Source of the DNA: Pseudolactococcus raffinolactis NBRC 100932
GTDB taxonomy: Bacteria > Bacillota > Bacilli > Lactobacillales > Streptococcaceae
Direction: 5' to 3'
DNA: 64,000 nt
Assembly: GCF_001591765.1 (NCBI RefSeq)
Contig: NZ_BCVN01000003.1
Location: forward strand, 33,600 to 97,599
The translations under genes and the position numbers were made by a program. The notes under the pieces are model-generated. The model was given only the letters and a program-made list of their open reading frames with translations. It was not told the origin of the DNA and made no database searches. Positions within the stretch are counted from its first letter, which is position 1; the number at the start of each line of letters is the position of its first letter. Shown in pieces: positions 50,988 through 62,088 of this stretch.

Positions 50988-51836
50988 ATGACCTTAATAG
51001 ATGGCAAAGCATTAGCCGATAAAATGGCTGTTGAATTGAAAGCAAAAGTTGACGACTTGAAATCAGCTGGCGTCACACCAGGTTTGGTTGTGATTTTAGT
51101 TGGTGAAAATCCAGCCAGTCAAGTTTACGTCAGAAATAAAGAACGTCGCGCAACAGCAGCCGGTTTTAACTCAGAAGTCATTCGTCTATCTGAAGACACG
51201 ACGGAAACGGCACTTTTAGAACTGATCGCGCAACTCAACCAAGATAATAAATGGCATGGGATTTTAGTACAACTTCCTTTACCCGCACATATCTCCGAAG
51301 AAAAAATCTTACTCGCCATTGACCCAGATAAGGACGTCGATGGTTTTCATCCAACCAACATGGGGCGCCTCTGGTCAGGTAATCCTGTCATGATCCCATC
51401 AACACCCGCAGGGATCATGGTCATGCTGGAAACTTATGGCGTTGAGGTGGCAGGTAAGAACGCGCTAGTGATTGGGCGCTCTAACATTGTCGGAAAACCC
51501 ATGGCACAGATGCTGTTAGATCAACATGCAACAGTGACCATCGCCCACTCAAGAACGCAAAATCTACCTGAATTAGCCAAGCAAGCAGATATTTTAGTAG
51601 TTGCCATCGGCCGTGGTAACTTTGTTACCGCAGAATTCGTCAAGCCAGGTGCTGTTGTAATCGACGTCGGTATGAACCGAGATGACAATGGTAAATTGAT
51701 CGGCGACGTCAAGTTTGATGAAGTTGAACCGATTGCTAGCCTGATGACACCAGTACCAGGTGGTGTTGGTCCCATGACGATTACCATGTTGATGGAACAG
51801 ACCTATGAAGCAGCCAAACGGACTTTAAGCAAATAA
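50988..51836 (+). CDS. folD: Methylenetetrahydrofolate dehydrogenase/cyclohydrolase
   Basis: A 282-residue bifunctional enzyme of one-carbon metabolism. Conserved: [20 protein letters not shown] with the catalytic Tyr and Lys, [36 protein letters not shown] (NADP site) and [16 protein letters not shown] precedes the ATG. Stands alone before a terminator. Confidence 0.96.
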   Translation: MTLIDGKALADKMAVELKAKVDDLKSAGVTPGLVVILVGENPASQVYVRNKERRATAAGFNSEVIRLSEDTTETALLELIAQLNQDNKWHGILVQLPLPAHISEEKILLAIDPDKDVDGFHPTNMGRLWSGNPVMIPSTPAGIMVMLETYGVEVAGKNALVIGRSNIVGKPMAQMLLDQHATVTIAHSRTQNLPELAKQADILVVAIGRGNFVTAEFVKPGAVVIDVGMNRDDNGKLIGDVKFDEVEPIASLMTPVPGGVGPMTITMLMEQTYEAAKRTLSK

Positions 51837-51849
51837 GCACTAAATTCAG

Positions 51850-51881
51850 ACGGGGAAAATTTCCCGTTTTTTTGGTACAAT
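51850..51881 (+). terminator. folD terminator fused to an extended -10 promoter for xseA
   Basis: ACGGGAAA/TTTCCCGT-type stem, T7, then TGGTACAAT (51873-51881). The box ends seven bases before the xseA ATG. Confidence 0.75.
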
Positions 51882-51887
51882 AGAAAC

Positions 51888-53216
51888 ATGACAGAATATT
51901 TGAGTGTGTCAACATTAACTAAATATTTAAAGACCAAATTTGACCGTGATCCTTATTTGGAGCGGGTTTTTCTGACGGGTGAAATTTCCAATTTTAGACG
52001 CCGTCCCAAGCACCAATACTTTGCAATCAAGGATGAGAAATCTGTAATCCAAGCGACCATGTGGGCGGGAGCTTTCTCTAAACTTAACTTCGACTTAGAA
52101 GAAGGCATGAAAGTCAACCTCGTGGGCCGCGTGCAGCTCTACGAACCGGGCGGCTCTTACTCGATTATCATCGAAAAAATGATGCCCGACGGCATCGGCG
52201 CCCTAGCGGTTCAGATCGAGCAACTCAAGAAAAAACTAACTGCCGAAGGCCTCTTCAACCCTGACTTTAAGCAAGCGATTCCTAGCTTTTCACGAAAAAT
52301 CGGGGTCATCACAAGTCCCAGCGGTGCCGTGATTCGTGACATCATCACCACCGTCAATCGCCGCTTCCCCATGACAGAAATCCTACTCTTTCCCGCCAAG
52401 GTTCAGGGCAATGGTGCAGCTGATGAAGTTGCTAGTCGCATTCGCGAAGCCAATAAACGGGCAGACTTAGATGTCTTGATCATCGGTCGAGGCGGTGGTT
52501 CTATTGAAGACCTCTGGGCATTTAACGAGGAAATCGTCGTCCGCGCGATTTTTGAATCAAGAATCCCTGTCATTTCCTCAGTTGGCCATGAAACAGATAC
52601 GACGTTGGCAGACTTTGTGGCGGATAGACGTGCTGCAACACCAACTGCAGCAGCAGAGCTTGCAACACCAAACACTAAACTAGATATTTTACAGTATTTG
52701 ACAAACAGTGAAACAAGACTAACGAGCAGTATGCAACGTAGCGTTAACCAAGGTCAGGAAAGACTGATCAGACTTCAAAATTCAGTGATTTTCCGACAGC
52801 CTGAGCGCTTATATGACGGCTATCTCCAGAAACTAGATCAGCTAACCAATACGCTAACCCAACGCTTGCAACAGCATTACCAAAAAAATCAGCAAGCCCA
52901 ATCACTCTTAACTAGTCGTTTGACGAGTTTAAGACTTGATCAAAAAATCTCAGAAGCCAATCGGCAATTGGAACGGGAATTGGCGAGTCTAAAATTGAAT
53001 ATGACCAATTTTTTGGCCTATCAAAAAACGCGGGCAGAAAAAGCATATGACGGCTTGAGCTTGATCGATCCAGAAAAAATTATAAAACGTGGCTTTGCAA
53101 TCGCAAGAACAGCAGATCAAAAAGTCGTTAAATCAACCCAAGATGTTAAAACAGGTGACCAACTGAGCCTAGAAGTTTCAGACGGTCTGATAAATGTAGA
53201 GGTGAAAAATGGTTAA
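51888..53216 (+). CDS. xseA: Exodeoxyribonuclease VII large subunit
   Basis: A 442-residue nuclease subunit. N-terminal OB fold ([26 protein letters not shown]), catalytic core with [42 protein letters not shown] and [28 protein letters not shown], followed by long coiled coil. It trims single-stranded DNA together with XseB. No ribosome site; likely leaderless transcript. It overlaps xseB by eight bases. Confidence 0.95.
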   Translation: MTEYLSVSTLTKYLKTKFDRDPYLERVFLTGEISNFRRRPKHQYFAIKDEKSVIQATMWAGAFSKLNFDLEEGMKVNLVGRVQLYEPGGSYSIIIEKMMPDGIGALAVQIEQLKKKLTAEGLFNPDFKQAIPSFSRKIGVITSPSGAVIRDIITTVNRRFPMTEILLFPAKVQGNGAADEVASRIREANKRADLDVLIIGRGGGSIEDLWAFNEEIVVRAIFESRIPVISSVGHETDTTLADFVADRRAATPTAAAELATPNTKLDILQYLTNSETRLTSSMQRSVNQGQERLIRLQNSVIFRQPERLYDGYLQKLDQLTNTLTQRLQQHYQKNQQAQSLLTSRLTSLRLDQKISEANRQLERELASLKLNMTNFLAYQKTRAEKAYDGLSLIDPEKIIKRGFAIARTADQKVVKSTQDVKTGDQLSLEVSDGLINVEVKNG

Positions 53217-53427
53217 AGCAGTAACTTTTGAAGAAAACTTAGCAGCGTTAGAAGACATCGTCAAACGTTTAGAAAATGGTGATGTTCCTTTGGAAGCAGC
53301 CATCGCTGAATTTCAAAAAGGCATGAAGTTGTCTAAATCCCTTCAAAAAACCTTGAAAGAGGCAGAAGCTACGCTAGTCAAAGTGATGGCTGATGATGGC
53401 ACAGAGCAAGTATTCGATGGACAATAA
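53209..53427 (+). CDS. xseB: Exodeoxyribonuclease VII small subunit
   Basis: A 72-residue helical protein: [33 protein letters not shown] is the family pattern. Binds XseA and stabilises the complex. ATG overlaps xseA, and its stop overlaps ispA, consistent with tight coupling in one operon. Confidence 0.95.
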   Translation: MVKAVTFEENLAALEDIVKRLENGDVPLEAAIAEFQKGMKLSKSLQKTLKEAEATLVKVMADDGTEQVFDGQ

Positions 53428-54289
53428 AGCTTTATTAACAGCATTAACAACTATCTTCGATGGCTTTTATGCTGCGGATGATTTAGTAGACCATCTGACG
53501 CAGAGTATCCAATACTCGATTCAGGCAGGTGGCAAGCGGATTCGGCCACTGTTTCTTCTCGAAACCTTGCAGGCTTTTGGCGTGACCATCACGACAGAAC
53601 ACCTCAAAGTTGCCGGTGCTGTGGAGCTGATCCATACTAGCTCGCTCATCCACGATGACTTACCGGCCATGGATAATGACGATTTTCGTCGTGGTAAACC
53701 GACCAACCACAAAGTGTTCGGAGAAGCACAGGCGATTTTAGCAGGCGATGCCCTCTTGTTAGATCCTTATCTCTTATTGGCCAATGCTGACTTACCTTCA
53801 GGGGTTGTTGTCGCTTTGGTGAAAGAGTTGGCACTAGCCTCAGGTAGCCATGGGATGGTTGCAGGTCAAGTTTTGGATATGGATGGGGAAACACAAGCAC
53901 TCACTTTTGAGCAGCTAAAACAAATTCATGCCTTGAAAACAGGTAAAATGCTAACATTTCCTTTCGTTGCCGCAGGCCTTATTGCGCAGCAGTCAGATGA
54001 GGTCATCTTATCGCTCCGCAATCTAGGGGAAAAAGTAGGCCAAGCCTTCCAAATCCGAGATGACATTTTAGATGTCACTGCAACATTTGACCAAATCGGG
54101 AAAACACCTGGTAAAGATGAAGTTGCAGATAAGTCGACCTATGTTAAACTATTAGGTTTGGCGGGTGCCAAGGCAGAATTATCAGCCAATCTGGCAGCAG
54201 CTGAAGGTATTTTGGCGGAGCTTTCGCACACAACGCAGCTAGTGCCTGACAGCATTTTGAAACAAATTGAAAGATTAAAAATTGACTAA
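53417..54289 (+). CDS. ispA: Farnesyl/geranyl diphosphate synthase
   Basis: A 290-residue prenyl transferase. First Asp motif DDLPAMD (Asp80, 81, 86) and second DDILD in [17 protein letters not shown] binds pyrophosphate. It makes C15 prenyl diphosphate for undecaprenyl lipid and quinones. The ATG at 53417 overlaps the xseB end by 11 bases; an earlier in-frame ATG lies in xseB coding sequence. Confidence 0.93.
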   Translation: MDNKALLTALTTIFDGFYAADDLVDHLTQSIQYSIQAGGKRIRPLFLLETLQAFGVTITTEHLKVAGAVELIHTSSLIHDDLPAMDNDDFRRGKPTNHKVFGEAQAILAGDALLLDPYLLLANADLPSGVVVALVKELALASGSHGMVAGQVLDMDGETQALTFEQLKQIHALKTGKMLTFPFVAAGLIAQQSDEVILSLRNLGEKVGQAFQIRDDILDVTATFDQIGKTPGKDEVADKSTYVKLLGLAGAKAELSANLAAAEGILAELSHTTQLVPDSILKQIERLKID

Positions 54290-55103
54290 AGAACGAGTAG
54301 ATGTCCTAGCCTATAATCAAGGACTTTTTGACACACGCGAACAGGCAAAACGTGGTGTCATGGCAGGTATTGTCATCAATGCCCTTAATGGAGAGCGCTT
54401 TGATAAGCCGGGCGAAAAAATTTCCGATGATTTAGAGTTGATGATTAAGGGTGAAAAACTGCCCTTTGTCAGCCGTGGCGGATTGAAATTGGCACGAGCG
54501 CTCCAAGCGTTTGACATTTCGGTTTTAGATCAAACAGCCATTGATATCGGCTCATCAACAGGTGGCTTTACTGACGTCATGCTCCAAAATGGCGCTAAAT
54601 TAGTTTATGCTGTCGATGTTGGGACCAATCAATTGGCTTGGAAAATCCGACAAGATGACCGAGTTGTCGTTATGGAGCAGTTTAATTTTCGCTATGCCAA
54701 ACCAGAAGATTTTAGCCATGATTTGCCAACCTTCGCGTCAATTGATGTATCTTTTATCAGTCTAGCTTTAATTTTGCCAGCCTTGTATAATATTTTACTG
54801 GAAGGCGGTCAGGTTGTGGCCTTGATAAAACCTCAGTTTGAGGCAGGTCGTGAACAAATCGGGAAAAACGGTATTATTAAAGATGCTAAAATTCACCAAG
54901 CTGTAATTGAAGCCGTAGTGAATATGGCAAATGGTCTAGGCTTTTCTACGCTAGGCTTAACAAGTTCGCCGATTAAAGGTGGTCATGGTAATATAGAGTT
55001 TTTACTGTATTTGTCTAAAGCAAGAGACGTGCTTGATCAAGTGACACCACAAATTCAAAAGGTGGTTGCAGAGGCACATGGAGAATTAGATGAAAAAAAG
55101 TGA
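54282..55103 (+). CDS. tlyA: TlyA-family rRNA methyltransferase
   Basis: A 273-residue protein with an S4 RNA-binding domain (about 1-65) and an FtsJ-type SAM domain: DIGSSTGGFTDVMLQNGA, VDVGTNQLAW, SFISLALILP and ALIKPQFEAGRE. Methylates ribose in rRNA in its known members; old name hemolysin A. Start is TTG at 54282, overlapping the ispA stop. Order ispA-tlyA-argR-recN is conserved in Firmicutes. Confidence 0.93.
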   Translation: MTKERVDVLAYNQGLFDTREQAKRGVMAGIVINALNGERFDKPGEKISDDLELMIKGEKLPFVSRGGLKLARALQAFDISVLDQTAIDIGSSTGGFTDVMLQNGAKLVYAVDVGTNQLAWKIRQDDRVVVMEQFNFRYAKPEDFSHDLPTFASIDVSFISLALILPALYNILLEGGQVVALIKPQFEAGREQIGKNGIIKDAKIHQAVIEAVVNMANGLGFSTLGLTSSPIKGGHGNIEFLLYLSKARDVLDQVTPQIQKVVAEAHGELDEKK

Positions 55104-55524
55104 ACGCATTGATTTAATCAAAAAAATATTGGTTGAACAAGATATTATGACGCAAGACGACTTGGTGTCGGCACTACTAGATTTAAAAATTGAAGTCACA
55201 CAAGCCACTGTTTCGCGTGATATGCGGGAACTCCGCTTGGTGAAAGTGCCTGCTAAAACAGGGGGGTATCGCTATGCCTTGCCTGAAAGTAGTCGGGCTA
55301 ACACAGATACTGAATTCTTCAAATCAGTCGTTGGAGAAATTAAAAAGCAAGGCGACCAACTGGCAATTAGAACAAGTCCTGGGTCAGCCATGTTACTTAA
55401 AAATCGGTTGTTGACGCGCTTTGAACCGCTTATTTTTACAGTCTTATCAGATGATGATACGATTTTACTAATCGCCACATCTGAAGAAACTGCTGAAAAG
55501 ATTTATTCAGATTTATCAAATTAA
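55090..55524 (+). CDS. argR: ArgR/AhrC-family arginine repressor
   Basis: A 144-residue protein. Winged helix at 1-65 with the TQATVSRDMRELRLVKVP recognition segment, and the C-terminal hexamer domain (SPGSAMLLKNRL and SDDDTILLIATSEE). It controls arginine synthesis or breakdown. Lactococci carry two paralogues (ArgR and AhrC); the position beside recN suggests the AhrC type, but I cannot decide. Confidence 0.92.
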   Translation: MKKSERIDLIKKILVEQDIMTQDDLVSALLDLKIEVTQATVSRDMRELRLVKVPAKTGGYRYALPESSRANTDTEFFKSVVGEIKKQGDQLAIRTSPGSAMLLKNRLLTRFEPLIFTVLSDDDTILLIATSEETAEKIYSDLSN

Positions 55525-55693
55525 TTGATATAATAAAGCAAATATTGAGGGCTAGATTCGCCATGTTTTCGTTTAGCGCTTAGATAAATCGCGAATTGAC
55601 GAAAAATATTTCATAAATTTTGTTTTATTTTCTTTACTTAAAAGCGTATCGTGTGATCAAGAAATGCCAAGGCAGCTTGATGGAGGAAAATTG
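55525..55693 (+). promoter_or_regulatory. argR-recN intergenic region
   Basis: 169 AT-rich bases with an ATTCGC/GCGAAT inverted pair around 55556-55596. No gene or strong promoter recognised. Confidence 0.3.
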
Positions 55694-57361
55694 ATGTTAC
55701 AAGAAATATCGATCAAAAATTTTGCCATTATCGACACGATTGCCATGCAATTTGATCAAGGCATGTCGATTTTGACGGGTGAAACGGGTGCTGGTAAGTC
55801 GATTATTATCGATGCTATGAACCTCTTATTAGGTTCACGGGCACAAACATCTTTTGTTCGCCATGGTGCAGACAAGGCGGAAATAGAAGGGCTATTCTTC
55901 TATCAAGATAGTCCAGAAATCGCAACCCAATTAGAAGCCTTAGGCTTTGAAAATACAGGCGAGCTGATTTTGCGACGGGAAATTTTTGCCAACGGCAGAT
56001 CATCGTGTCGGATTAATGGTGTCTTGACACCCTTATCAAATCTCCAAGCCATTAGTAGTTATTTGGTTGATATTCATGGTCAGCATGATCATCAGGAGCT
56101 TATGAGTCCTGCCCATCATCTGGCCATGTTGGATGAATTTGGTGACAAAAAATTCCGAAAAATCAAGCAAGACTATGCGCAGAAATTTTCAGACTATAAA
56201 ACACTCCGTCAAAAACTCGTTACACTGAAGAAAAATCAAGCTGAGTTTGCCCAACGCATCGATATCTTGAAGTTCCAAATCGATGAGATTGCCTCAGCTG
56301 AGATTGATCTGAAATCAGATGAGGGCATCTATCAAAGACGTGACTTGCTCACGCATGCCAATCACATTGCAGAACACTTAAACGCAGCTTATTATTCTTT
56401 AGATGATGATGCGTCTGATTATTCAAGTCTTTCCATGGTGAGAAATGCCATGAATGAGTTGGAATCGGCAAGCCAGTTTGATGCACCAAGTTATGCTAAA
56501 TTGTCTGAAAAAATTGCAGAAGCCTACTATCTGTTAGAGGATGCTGCAGCAGACTTGGAAAAACGGATTGACGATTTGGAATTCAATCCATCCGAGTTGG
56601 CTATGATTGAAGATCGTATTTCAGTTTTGACGACCCTCAAGAAAAAATACGGTCCAGAATTGACAGATGTGTTGGCTTATTTAACCAACTGTCAAAAAGA
56701 ACTAGAAGCGTTGACAGGGGATGAAAACTCTTCAGAAAATCTAGAAGCATCGTTTAAAGCAGCAGAGAAATCACTCTTAATCAGTGCACAAGCGCTGTCG
56801 GAAGCACGAGCAATCATTGCTGACAAACTTGCCAAAGATGTCAAGGGCGAGTTGGCGGATCTTTATATGGCCAAAGCAGATTTCAAGGTTCACTTTGAAC
56901 CCGCGAAATTCTCGGTCAATGGGAATCAGCACGTCGAGTTTTTCATTCAAACCAATCCGGGAGAAGGCTTCAAGCCTCTGGCTAAAACAGCATCGGGTGG
57001 GGAAATGAGCCGGATCATGCTTGCAATCAAGTCAAGTTTTGCCAGACGTGAAAATAAAACAGCCATTGTCTTTGACGAAGTTGATACTGGTGTTTCAGGA
57101 CGCGTCGCTCAAGCGATTGCTAATAAAATTTACAAGATTTCCCAAAGTGGTCAGGTCTTGTGTATTTCACATTTACCGCAAGTTGTCGCGATTGCGGATA
57201 CCCAATACCATATTGAAAAAATACAGCTGGACGATAGCACCACATCAACGGTTAGAAAATTAACGCTTGAAGAACGAGAAATCGAAATTGCTAAGATGTT
57301 AGCAGGTGATGATTTAACGCCTGAAGCACTGGCACAAGCCAAAAAATTACTGGAAAAATAA
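55694..57361 (+). CDS. recN: DNA repair protein RecN
   Basis: A 555-residue SMC-like ATPase in recombinational repair. Walker A GETGAGKS at 29-36, long coiled coil in the middle, signature [15 protein letters not shown] and Walker [16 protein letters not shown]. Start chosen at ATG 55694, eight bases after GGAGG; the in-frame ATG at 55664 has no ribosome site. Confidence 0.95.
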   Translation: MLQEISIKNFAIIDTIAMQFDQGMSILTGETGAGKSIIIDAMNLLLGSRAQTSFVRHGADKAEIEGLFFYQDSPEIATQLEALGFENTGELILRREIFANGRSSCRINGVLTPLSNLQAISSYLVDIHGQHDHQELMSPAHHLAMLDEFGDKKFRKIKQDYAQKFSDYKTLRQKLVTLKKNQAEFAQRIDILKFQIDEIASAEIDLKSDEGIYQRRDLLTHANHIAEHLNAAYYSLDDDASDYSSLSMVRNAMNELESASQFDAPSYAKLSEKIAEAYYLLEDAAADLEKRIDDLEFNPSELAMIEDRISVLTTLKKKYGPELTDVLAYLTNCQKELEALTGDENSSENLEASFKAAEKSLLISAQALSEARAIIADKLAKDVKGELADLYMAKADFKVHFEPAKFSVNGNQHVEFFIQTNPGEGFKPLAKTASGGEMSRIMLAIKSSFARRENKTAIVFDEVDTGVSGRVAQAIANKIYKISQSGQVLCISHLPQVVAIADTQYHIEKIQLDDSTTSTVRKLTLEEREIEIAKMLAGDDLTPEALAQAKKLLEK

Positions 57362-57365
57362 GAAG

Positions 57366-58166
57366 ATGAATCGAGAAAAACTAAAAACGGCCAAAAGAAT
57401 TGTAATCAAAATCGGCACATCAAGCCTAATTTTGGCCAATGGGCAAATCAATCTGAAAAATATGGACGACTTGGCTTTTACCTTGTCAAGCTTAAGAAAC
57501 GAAGGCTATGACATCATTTTGGTAACATCAGGCGCGATCGGTGTTGGTCTCAATGTCTTAGGAATGGACAAACGACCTTCAGAAATTGCCCAACAGCAAG
57601 CCTTGGCGTCAATCGGTCAGGTTGAGTTGATGAGTTTATATAATCATATTTTTGCTCGTTATCAGCAAAAAGTATCTCAGCTCTTGTTGACAAATGATGT
57701 CATTGAATATCCTGAAAGCCGGCAAAATGCGTCCATGTCGCTCCAAGCAATCTTGAGCATGGGCATTATTCCTATCATCAATGAAAATGATGCGGTTAGT
57801 GTCGATGAGATGGATCATAAGACAAAATTCGGTGATAATGACAGATTAGGTGCTATTGTGACGAACTTAGCAGATGCTGATTTGTTGATCATGCTGTCTG
57901 ATATTGATGGTCTGTATGACAAAAATCCCAATATTTTTGACGACGCCAAACTCATTGACACTGTCTCTGAAATTACAGACGAGTTGATGAAAGTAGCAGG
58001 CGGTGCCGGTAGTCGTTTTGGTACAGGTGGGATGACTAGCAAATTAGAAGCTGCCAAACTGATTTTTGATAATGACAAACAGATGGTGCTGACCAATGGT
58101 GCTCGAATCCGTGAGATTCGGGACATCATTTCTGGCAAGAAGAAAGGAACTTACTTTGGACAGTAG
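57366..58166 (+). CDS. proB: Glutamate 5-kinase
   Basis: A 266-residue amino acid kinase, first step of proline synthesis. [56 protein letters not shown], and [14 protein letters not shown] are conserved. No PUA domain, giving the short form. It ends overlapping the next gene by 11 bases; proA follows only after two FemAB genes. Confidence 0.95.
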   Translation: MNREKLKTAKRIVIKIGTSSLILANGQINLKNMDDLAFTLSSLRNEGYDIILVTSGAIGVGLNVLGMDKRPSEIAQQQALASIGQVELMSLYNHIFARYQQKVSQLLLTNDVIEYPESRQNASMSLQAILSMGIIPIINENDAVSVDEMDHKTKFGDNDRLGAIVTNLADADLLIMLSDIDGLYDKNPNIFDDAKLIDTVSEITDELMKVAGGAGSRFGTGGMTSKLEAAKLIFDNDKQMVLTNGARIREIRDIISGKKKGTYFGQ

Positions 58167-59373
58167 TCAATTTACAGTCATCACAGCAGCAGAATTTTCT
58201 GATTTTGTGGCGACACGTGATGATGTTCATTTCCAGCAAACCAAAGCATTTGGTGACTTACAAGATAGTTTAGGACATCAGCCTTTTTACTTGGCGGTGA
58301 AAAATGACAAGACAATCGTCGCGGCAATGCTAGTAACACTGGCTAAGGTTCGGTTTGGATATCTGGCAGAAGCCCATGGCAATCCATACTTTTCAACAGT
58401 AGCAAACGATAATCAACTGCTCGTTTCAGGTGCCAAAGCTTTACTTAAGAAGCAAGGTGTCTTGAAACTCATCATCCATTCAAATCAAATGATTGAAAAG
58501 TATGATGATAACTGGGAAAAAGTAGGTGAATTTAACCAAGACTTAGATGCTTTTTATCAGGGATTGGGCTTTTTAGAAGGTCATCTGAGCGATTTTGAAA
58601 AGGGCTTTAACTACAATTACAGTAAAACCTTGACGGGTTTTGAAAATTTTGCTAAACTTGAAAAATCATATAAGAAAAATGGGCTTCAAACAATCAAGAA
58701 AGCGCGTAAATTAGGCATTCAAGTCTATGAAGCGAGCTATGATGAATTGGCTGATTTTAAGAAAGTTGTCGATGAGGCAGGAGAGCGTAGAAACTTTTCA
58801 ACGCGAGACTTATCCTATTACCAGGCGGTCTATCAAGCCTTTGGGGACCGTGTTAAGTTTGTTTTGGCTAAGCTCAACTTTCAAACAGAATTGGTAGCCA
58901 ATCAGTCTGAATTGGCTGGCGTTCACAAGGAAATTGAGCAAGCTCAGTCGCAAAATAAGAAAAAGAGCCTTGATACCCTTCATCAAAGGGTGTCACGTCT
59001 TGAAAAATTCCAAACAGAACTCCAAAAGTTGGCGGAGATGCACGGTGATCAAGATGTGATTTTAGCCGCAGCCCAATTCTTTATCATGCCTAATGACATC
59101 CTTTATATGTTTAGCGGGATGTATGATGAATACAGGGAATTCTCAGCACCTTTCTTGATTCAAGATTACATTTTGCAATATGCCTTTGCGCATCACATTG
59201 ATCACTACCATTTTATGGGGGTCAATGCGCCTGATAATCCAGATCAGGGTGTTTTGAAATTTAAACAAAACTTTAAGGGCTATATTTGGCAGTCCTCAGG
59301 AAACTATGAATTAGTTGTGAAGCCAATCTTAAATAAAATGACAGAAATTTTAAAAGCTGTCATCAAACGTTAG
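58156..59373 (+). CDS. FemAB-family peptidyltransferase (MurM/FemA-like), first copy
   Basis: A 405-residue protein of the Fem family, which adds amino acids from aminoacyl-tRNA to the lysine of lipid II to form cell wall cross-bridges. Two GNAT-like domains are interrupted by a helical arm (about 270-320: [30 protein letters not shown]). [22 protein letters not shown] is the late signature. Start is TTG 58156 with AAAGGA seven bases upstream, overlapping proB. Confidence 0.87.
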   Translation: MDSSQFTVITAAEFSDFVATRDDVHFQQTKAFGDLQDSLGHQPFYLAVKNDKTIVAAMLVTLAKVRFGYLAEAHGNPYFSTVANDNQLLVSGAKALLKKQGVLKLIIHSNQMIEKYDDNWEKVGEFNQDLDAFYQGLGFLEGHLSDFEKGFNYNYSKTLTGFENFAKLEKSYKKNGLQTIKKARKLGIQVYEASYDELADFKKVVDEAGERRNFSTRDLSYYQAVYQAFGDRVKFVLAKLNFQTELVANQSELAGVHKEIEQAQSQNKKKSLDTLHQRVSRLEKFQTELQKLAEMHGDQDVILAAAQFFIMPNDILYMFSGMYDEYREFSAPFLIQDYILQYAFAHHIDHYHFMGVNAPDNPDQGVLKFKQNFKGYIWQSSGNYELVVKPILNKMTEILKAVIKR

Positions 59374-59389
59374 AAAGCAGTCGTCTATC

Positions 59390-60601
59390 ATGAAATTTAA
59401 TACAGCAGTCGATGCGAAAGCACACGATGAATTTGTTAAACAAAGCCCACTCAATCATTTATTACAATCCAGCACATGGGCTGAAGTTAAAGATAATTGG
59501 GCATCTCAAATTGTTGGGGTGACAGATGATGCTGGAAATCTCATTGCCTCTTCTTTGGTCTTAATCAAAAAATTACCACTTGGCTTTACCATGTTCTATA
59601 CACCACGTGGACCAATCATGGATTACGAAAATGCTGAGCTGGTGTCGTTCTTTTTCGACCAATTAAAGAAAATGGCCAAAAAACAGAAAGCACTATTTAT
59701 AAAAATAGATCCTGCAATCCTTTACCGGACCTCAAAATTTGGTCAAAGAGAAGCCTCTGACATTTTGCCGGGAGCTGTGACGATGTTAAACAATATCAAG
59801 GCGGCAGGCGCTGAACATCTTGGCTTTAATCAAGTCATGAGTGAGACGATTCAACCGCGTTATCAAGCGAATGAGCCTTTGGTTAGTGATATGACGACGA
59901 TTTATCCTAAACACGCGAAACGGATTATGAAGGATGCCATTAATCGTGGTGTTACCGGTCGTCGTGTAGGGATCGATCACTTAGATAAGTTTAGTGAAGT
60001 TGTGAGTATGACCGAAAGTCGTAAAGGCGTTGCCTTAAGAAATCGGGATTACTTTGAGCAGCTCATGACCTTGTATGGGGAAGATGCTTATTTGCATTTA
60101 GCAGAAGTTAATCTCAAAGAAAAATATGCTGAGCTGCAAGCACAACAAGCACAGATTGAGAAAGACATCGCTGAGACACCTGAAAATCAGAAAAAACGTT
60201 TCAATCGCCTGAATGATCAGAAGAAATCAGTTGAAAAATACCTAAAAGAATTTGCAGACTATGATACAGAGTCCGCAGATTCAACGGTGATTGCAGGGAT
60301 CTTATCTATAAAATTCGGAGATACGATGGAGATGCTCTATGCTGGGATGAATGATGCCTTCAAAAAATTCTACCCGCAGTATCTCCTTTACCCACAAGCC
60401 TTTGACGATGCCTTTGCTGCCAGTGCTAAATGGGCAAATATGGGTGGTGTAGAAGGCGATCTAAATGACGGTCTATCTAAATTCAAGAGTAATTTTAACC
60501 CTGATATTCAAGAGTTGGTTGGTGAATTCAACATCCCGGTCAATGGCCTACTCTATTCCTTAAGTAATCTTGCCTACAAATTCCGTAAAAAAATAAAATA
60601 A
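59390..60601 (+). CDS. FemAB-family peptidyltransferase (MurM/FemA-like), second copy
   Basis: A 403-residue Fem protein. QSSTWAEVKDNWASQIVGV starts the first domain, FTMFYTPRGPIMDYEN is conserved, the helical arm is at about 245-290 (YAELQAQQAQIEKDIAE), and GVEGDLNDGLSKFKSNFNPDIQELVGEF ends it. A pair of Fem genes usually adds two residues in turn, as MurM and MurN do. Which residue is added cannot be told. It starts 16 bases after the first copy. Confidence 0.87.
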   Translation: MKFNTAVDAKAHDEFVKQSPLNHLLQSSTWAEVKDNWASQIVGVTDDAGNLIASSLVLIKKLPLGFTMFYTPRGPIMDYENAELVSFFFDQLKKMAKKQKALFIKIDPAILYRTSKFGQREASDILPGAVTMLNNIKAAGAEHLGFNQVMSETIQPRYQANEPLVSDMTTIYPKHAKRIMKDAINRGVTGRRVGIDHLDKFSEVVSMTESRKGVALRNRDYFEQLMTLYGEDAYLHLAEVNLKEKYAELQAQQAQIEKDIAETPENQKKRFNRLNDQKKSVEKYLKEFADYDTESADSTVIAGILSIKFGDTMEMLYAGMNDAFKKFYPQYLLYPQAFDDAFAASAKWANMGGVEGDLNDGLSKFKSNFNPDIQELVGEFNIPVNGLLYSLSNLAYKFRKKIK

Positions 60602-60614
60602 GTGAGGAAACCAG

Positions 60615-61856
60615 ATGATTGAGACACTCGGTAAACATGCCAAAACAGCAGCCTTTGAGCTAGCTAAATACGCCACACTTGAAAAAAATCAATTTTTGCA
60701 ACAGTTAGCGCAAGCACTTGTTGACAATACTGCTGAGATCATCTCTGAAAATGCTAAAGATTTAGCCAATGCAGAGGCAAATGGAATCAGTCAGATTATG
60801 ATAGATCGTCTGCGTTTGACACCAGAAAGAATCCAGGATATTGCTGAGGGTGTCCGACAAGTCGCAGCCTTACCAGATCCCGTAGGTCAAGTTATTAATG
60901 GTTATACCAACATCGACGGCTTGAGAATCCTCCAAAAACGAGTGCCATTAGGTGTTGTTGGGATGATATTCGAAAGCCGTCCAAATGTTGGAGTGGACGC
61001 GTTTGCCTTGTGTTTCAAGACCAATAATGCAGTCATTTTACGTGGTGGAAAAGATGCTATTCATTCCAACAAAGCACTCGTTCAAGTTATTAAATCGGCG
61101 TTAACAGCTGCTGGTATCACAGAAAATGCGGTAGGCCTTGTGACAGACACAAGCCATGAAGTAGCGAGAGAAATGATGCAGGCGACTGACTATCTTGACG
61201 TCCTCATTCCACGTGGTGGTGCAGGGCTTATTCGGACGGTAAAAGAGCAGTCTCGTGTCCCAATCATTGAGACAGGAACAGGTAATGTCAGTATCTATGT
61301 TGATGAGTTTGCTGATTTAGAGATGGCAACTAAAATCGTCATTAATGCTAAAACGCAGCGCCCAAGTGTATGCAATGCTGCTGAAAGCTTGGTCGTTCAT
61401 GAAAAAATTGCTGCTGAGTTTTTACCAAAACTTCAAACGGCAATTAATACAGTCCAACAAATTGACTTTAAAGTTGATGAATTGGCGGCTGAGTTGATGG
61501 TAGGCCAACCTGCATTAGAAGCGGATTTTGGTACTGAGTATTTAGATTATAAAATGTCGGTTAAGGTTGTTTCAAGTATTGATCAGGCTATTGACCACAT
61601 CAATCACTATAGCACCAAACATTCAGAGAGTATTATCACGGATAATTTGACTAATGCCGACCAATTTCAAGCACAAATTGATTCAGCAGCAGTTTATGTC
61701 AATGCCTCAACGAGGTTTACAGACGGTTTTGTCTTTGGTTTAGGAGCTGAAATTGGCATTTCAACTCAAAAACTTCATGCCCGTGGTCCGATGGGGCTCG
61801 AAGCACTTACGTCTTACAAATATTTGATCAATGGAAATGGTCAAACTCGTGGCTAA
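60615..61856 (+). CDS. proA: Gamma-glutamyl phosphate reductase
   Basis: A 413-residue aldehyde dehydrogenase-fold enzyme, second step of proline synthesis. [34 protein letters not shown], catalytic Cys253 in [14 protein letters not shown], and [28 protein letters not shown] precedes the ATG, 13 bases after the second Fem gene. Its partner proB lies 2.4 kb upstream. Confidence 0.96.
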   Translation: MIETLGKHAKTAAFELAKYATLEKNQFLQQLAQALVDNTAEIISENAKDLANAEANGISQIMIDRLRLTPERIQDIAEGVRQVAALPDPVGQVINGYTNIDGLRILQKRVPLGVVGMIFESRPNVGVDAFALCFKTNNAVILRGGKDAIHSNKALVQVIKSALTAAGITENAVGLVTDTSHEVAREMMQATDYLDVLIPRGGAGLIRTVKEQSRVPIIETGTGNVSIYVDEFADLEMATKIVINAKTQRPSVCNAAESLVVHEKIAAEFLPKLQTAINTVQQIDFKVDELAAELMVGQPALEADFGTEYLDYKMSVKVVSSIDQAIDHINHYSTKHSESIITDNLTNADQFQAQIDSAAVYVNASTRFTDGFVFGLGAEIGISTQKLHARGPMGLEALTSYKYLINGNGQTRG

Positions 61857-61864
61857 AAATTATG

Positions 61865-61888
61865 ACGTCATTAAGATGACGTTTTTTA
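61865..61888 (+). terminator. Terminator of the proB-proA operon
   Basis: ACGTCAT pairs with ATGACGT around TAAG and runs into T6. Confidence 0.8.
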
Positions 61889-61968
61889 GTCTGGCAAAGC
61901 TGTATCATTGCGATACGTATAAGATAATCGTCACGATTTCATGACTAAAAGATGACAATTCAGTAAAA

Positions 61969-62000
61969 ATCTAGATATTGCTAGATTTTTTTGGTATAAT
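61969..62000 (+). promoter_or_regulatory. Hairpin with T-run fused to the extended -10 promoter of rsmH
   Basis: AATCTAG pairs with CTAGATT around ATATTG, then T7 merges with TGGTATAAT (61992-62000). The box is about 90 bases before rsmH. Confidence 0.7.
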
Positions 62001-62088
62001 AAGATTTGTTTAGGAGTTGCATTATCGCATCAGCTGATTTTGATACCATAATATTAAATCAGTCCTAAACCTAAGAAAGTGAGCCCAC

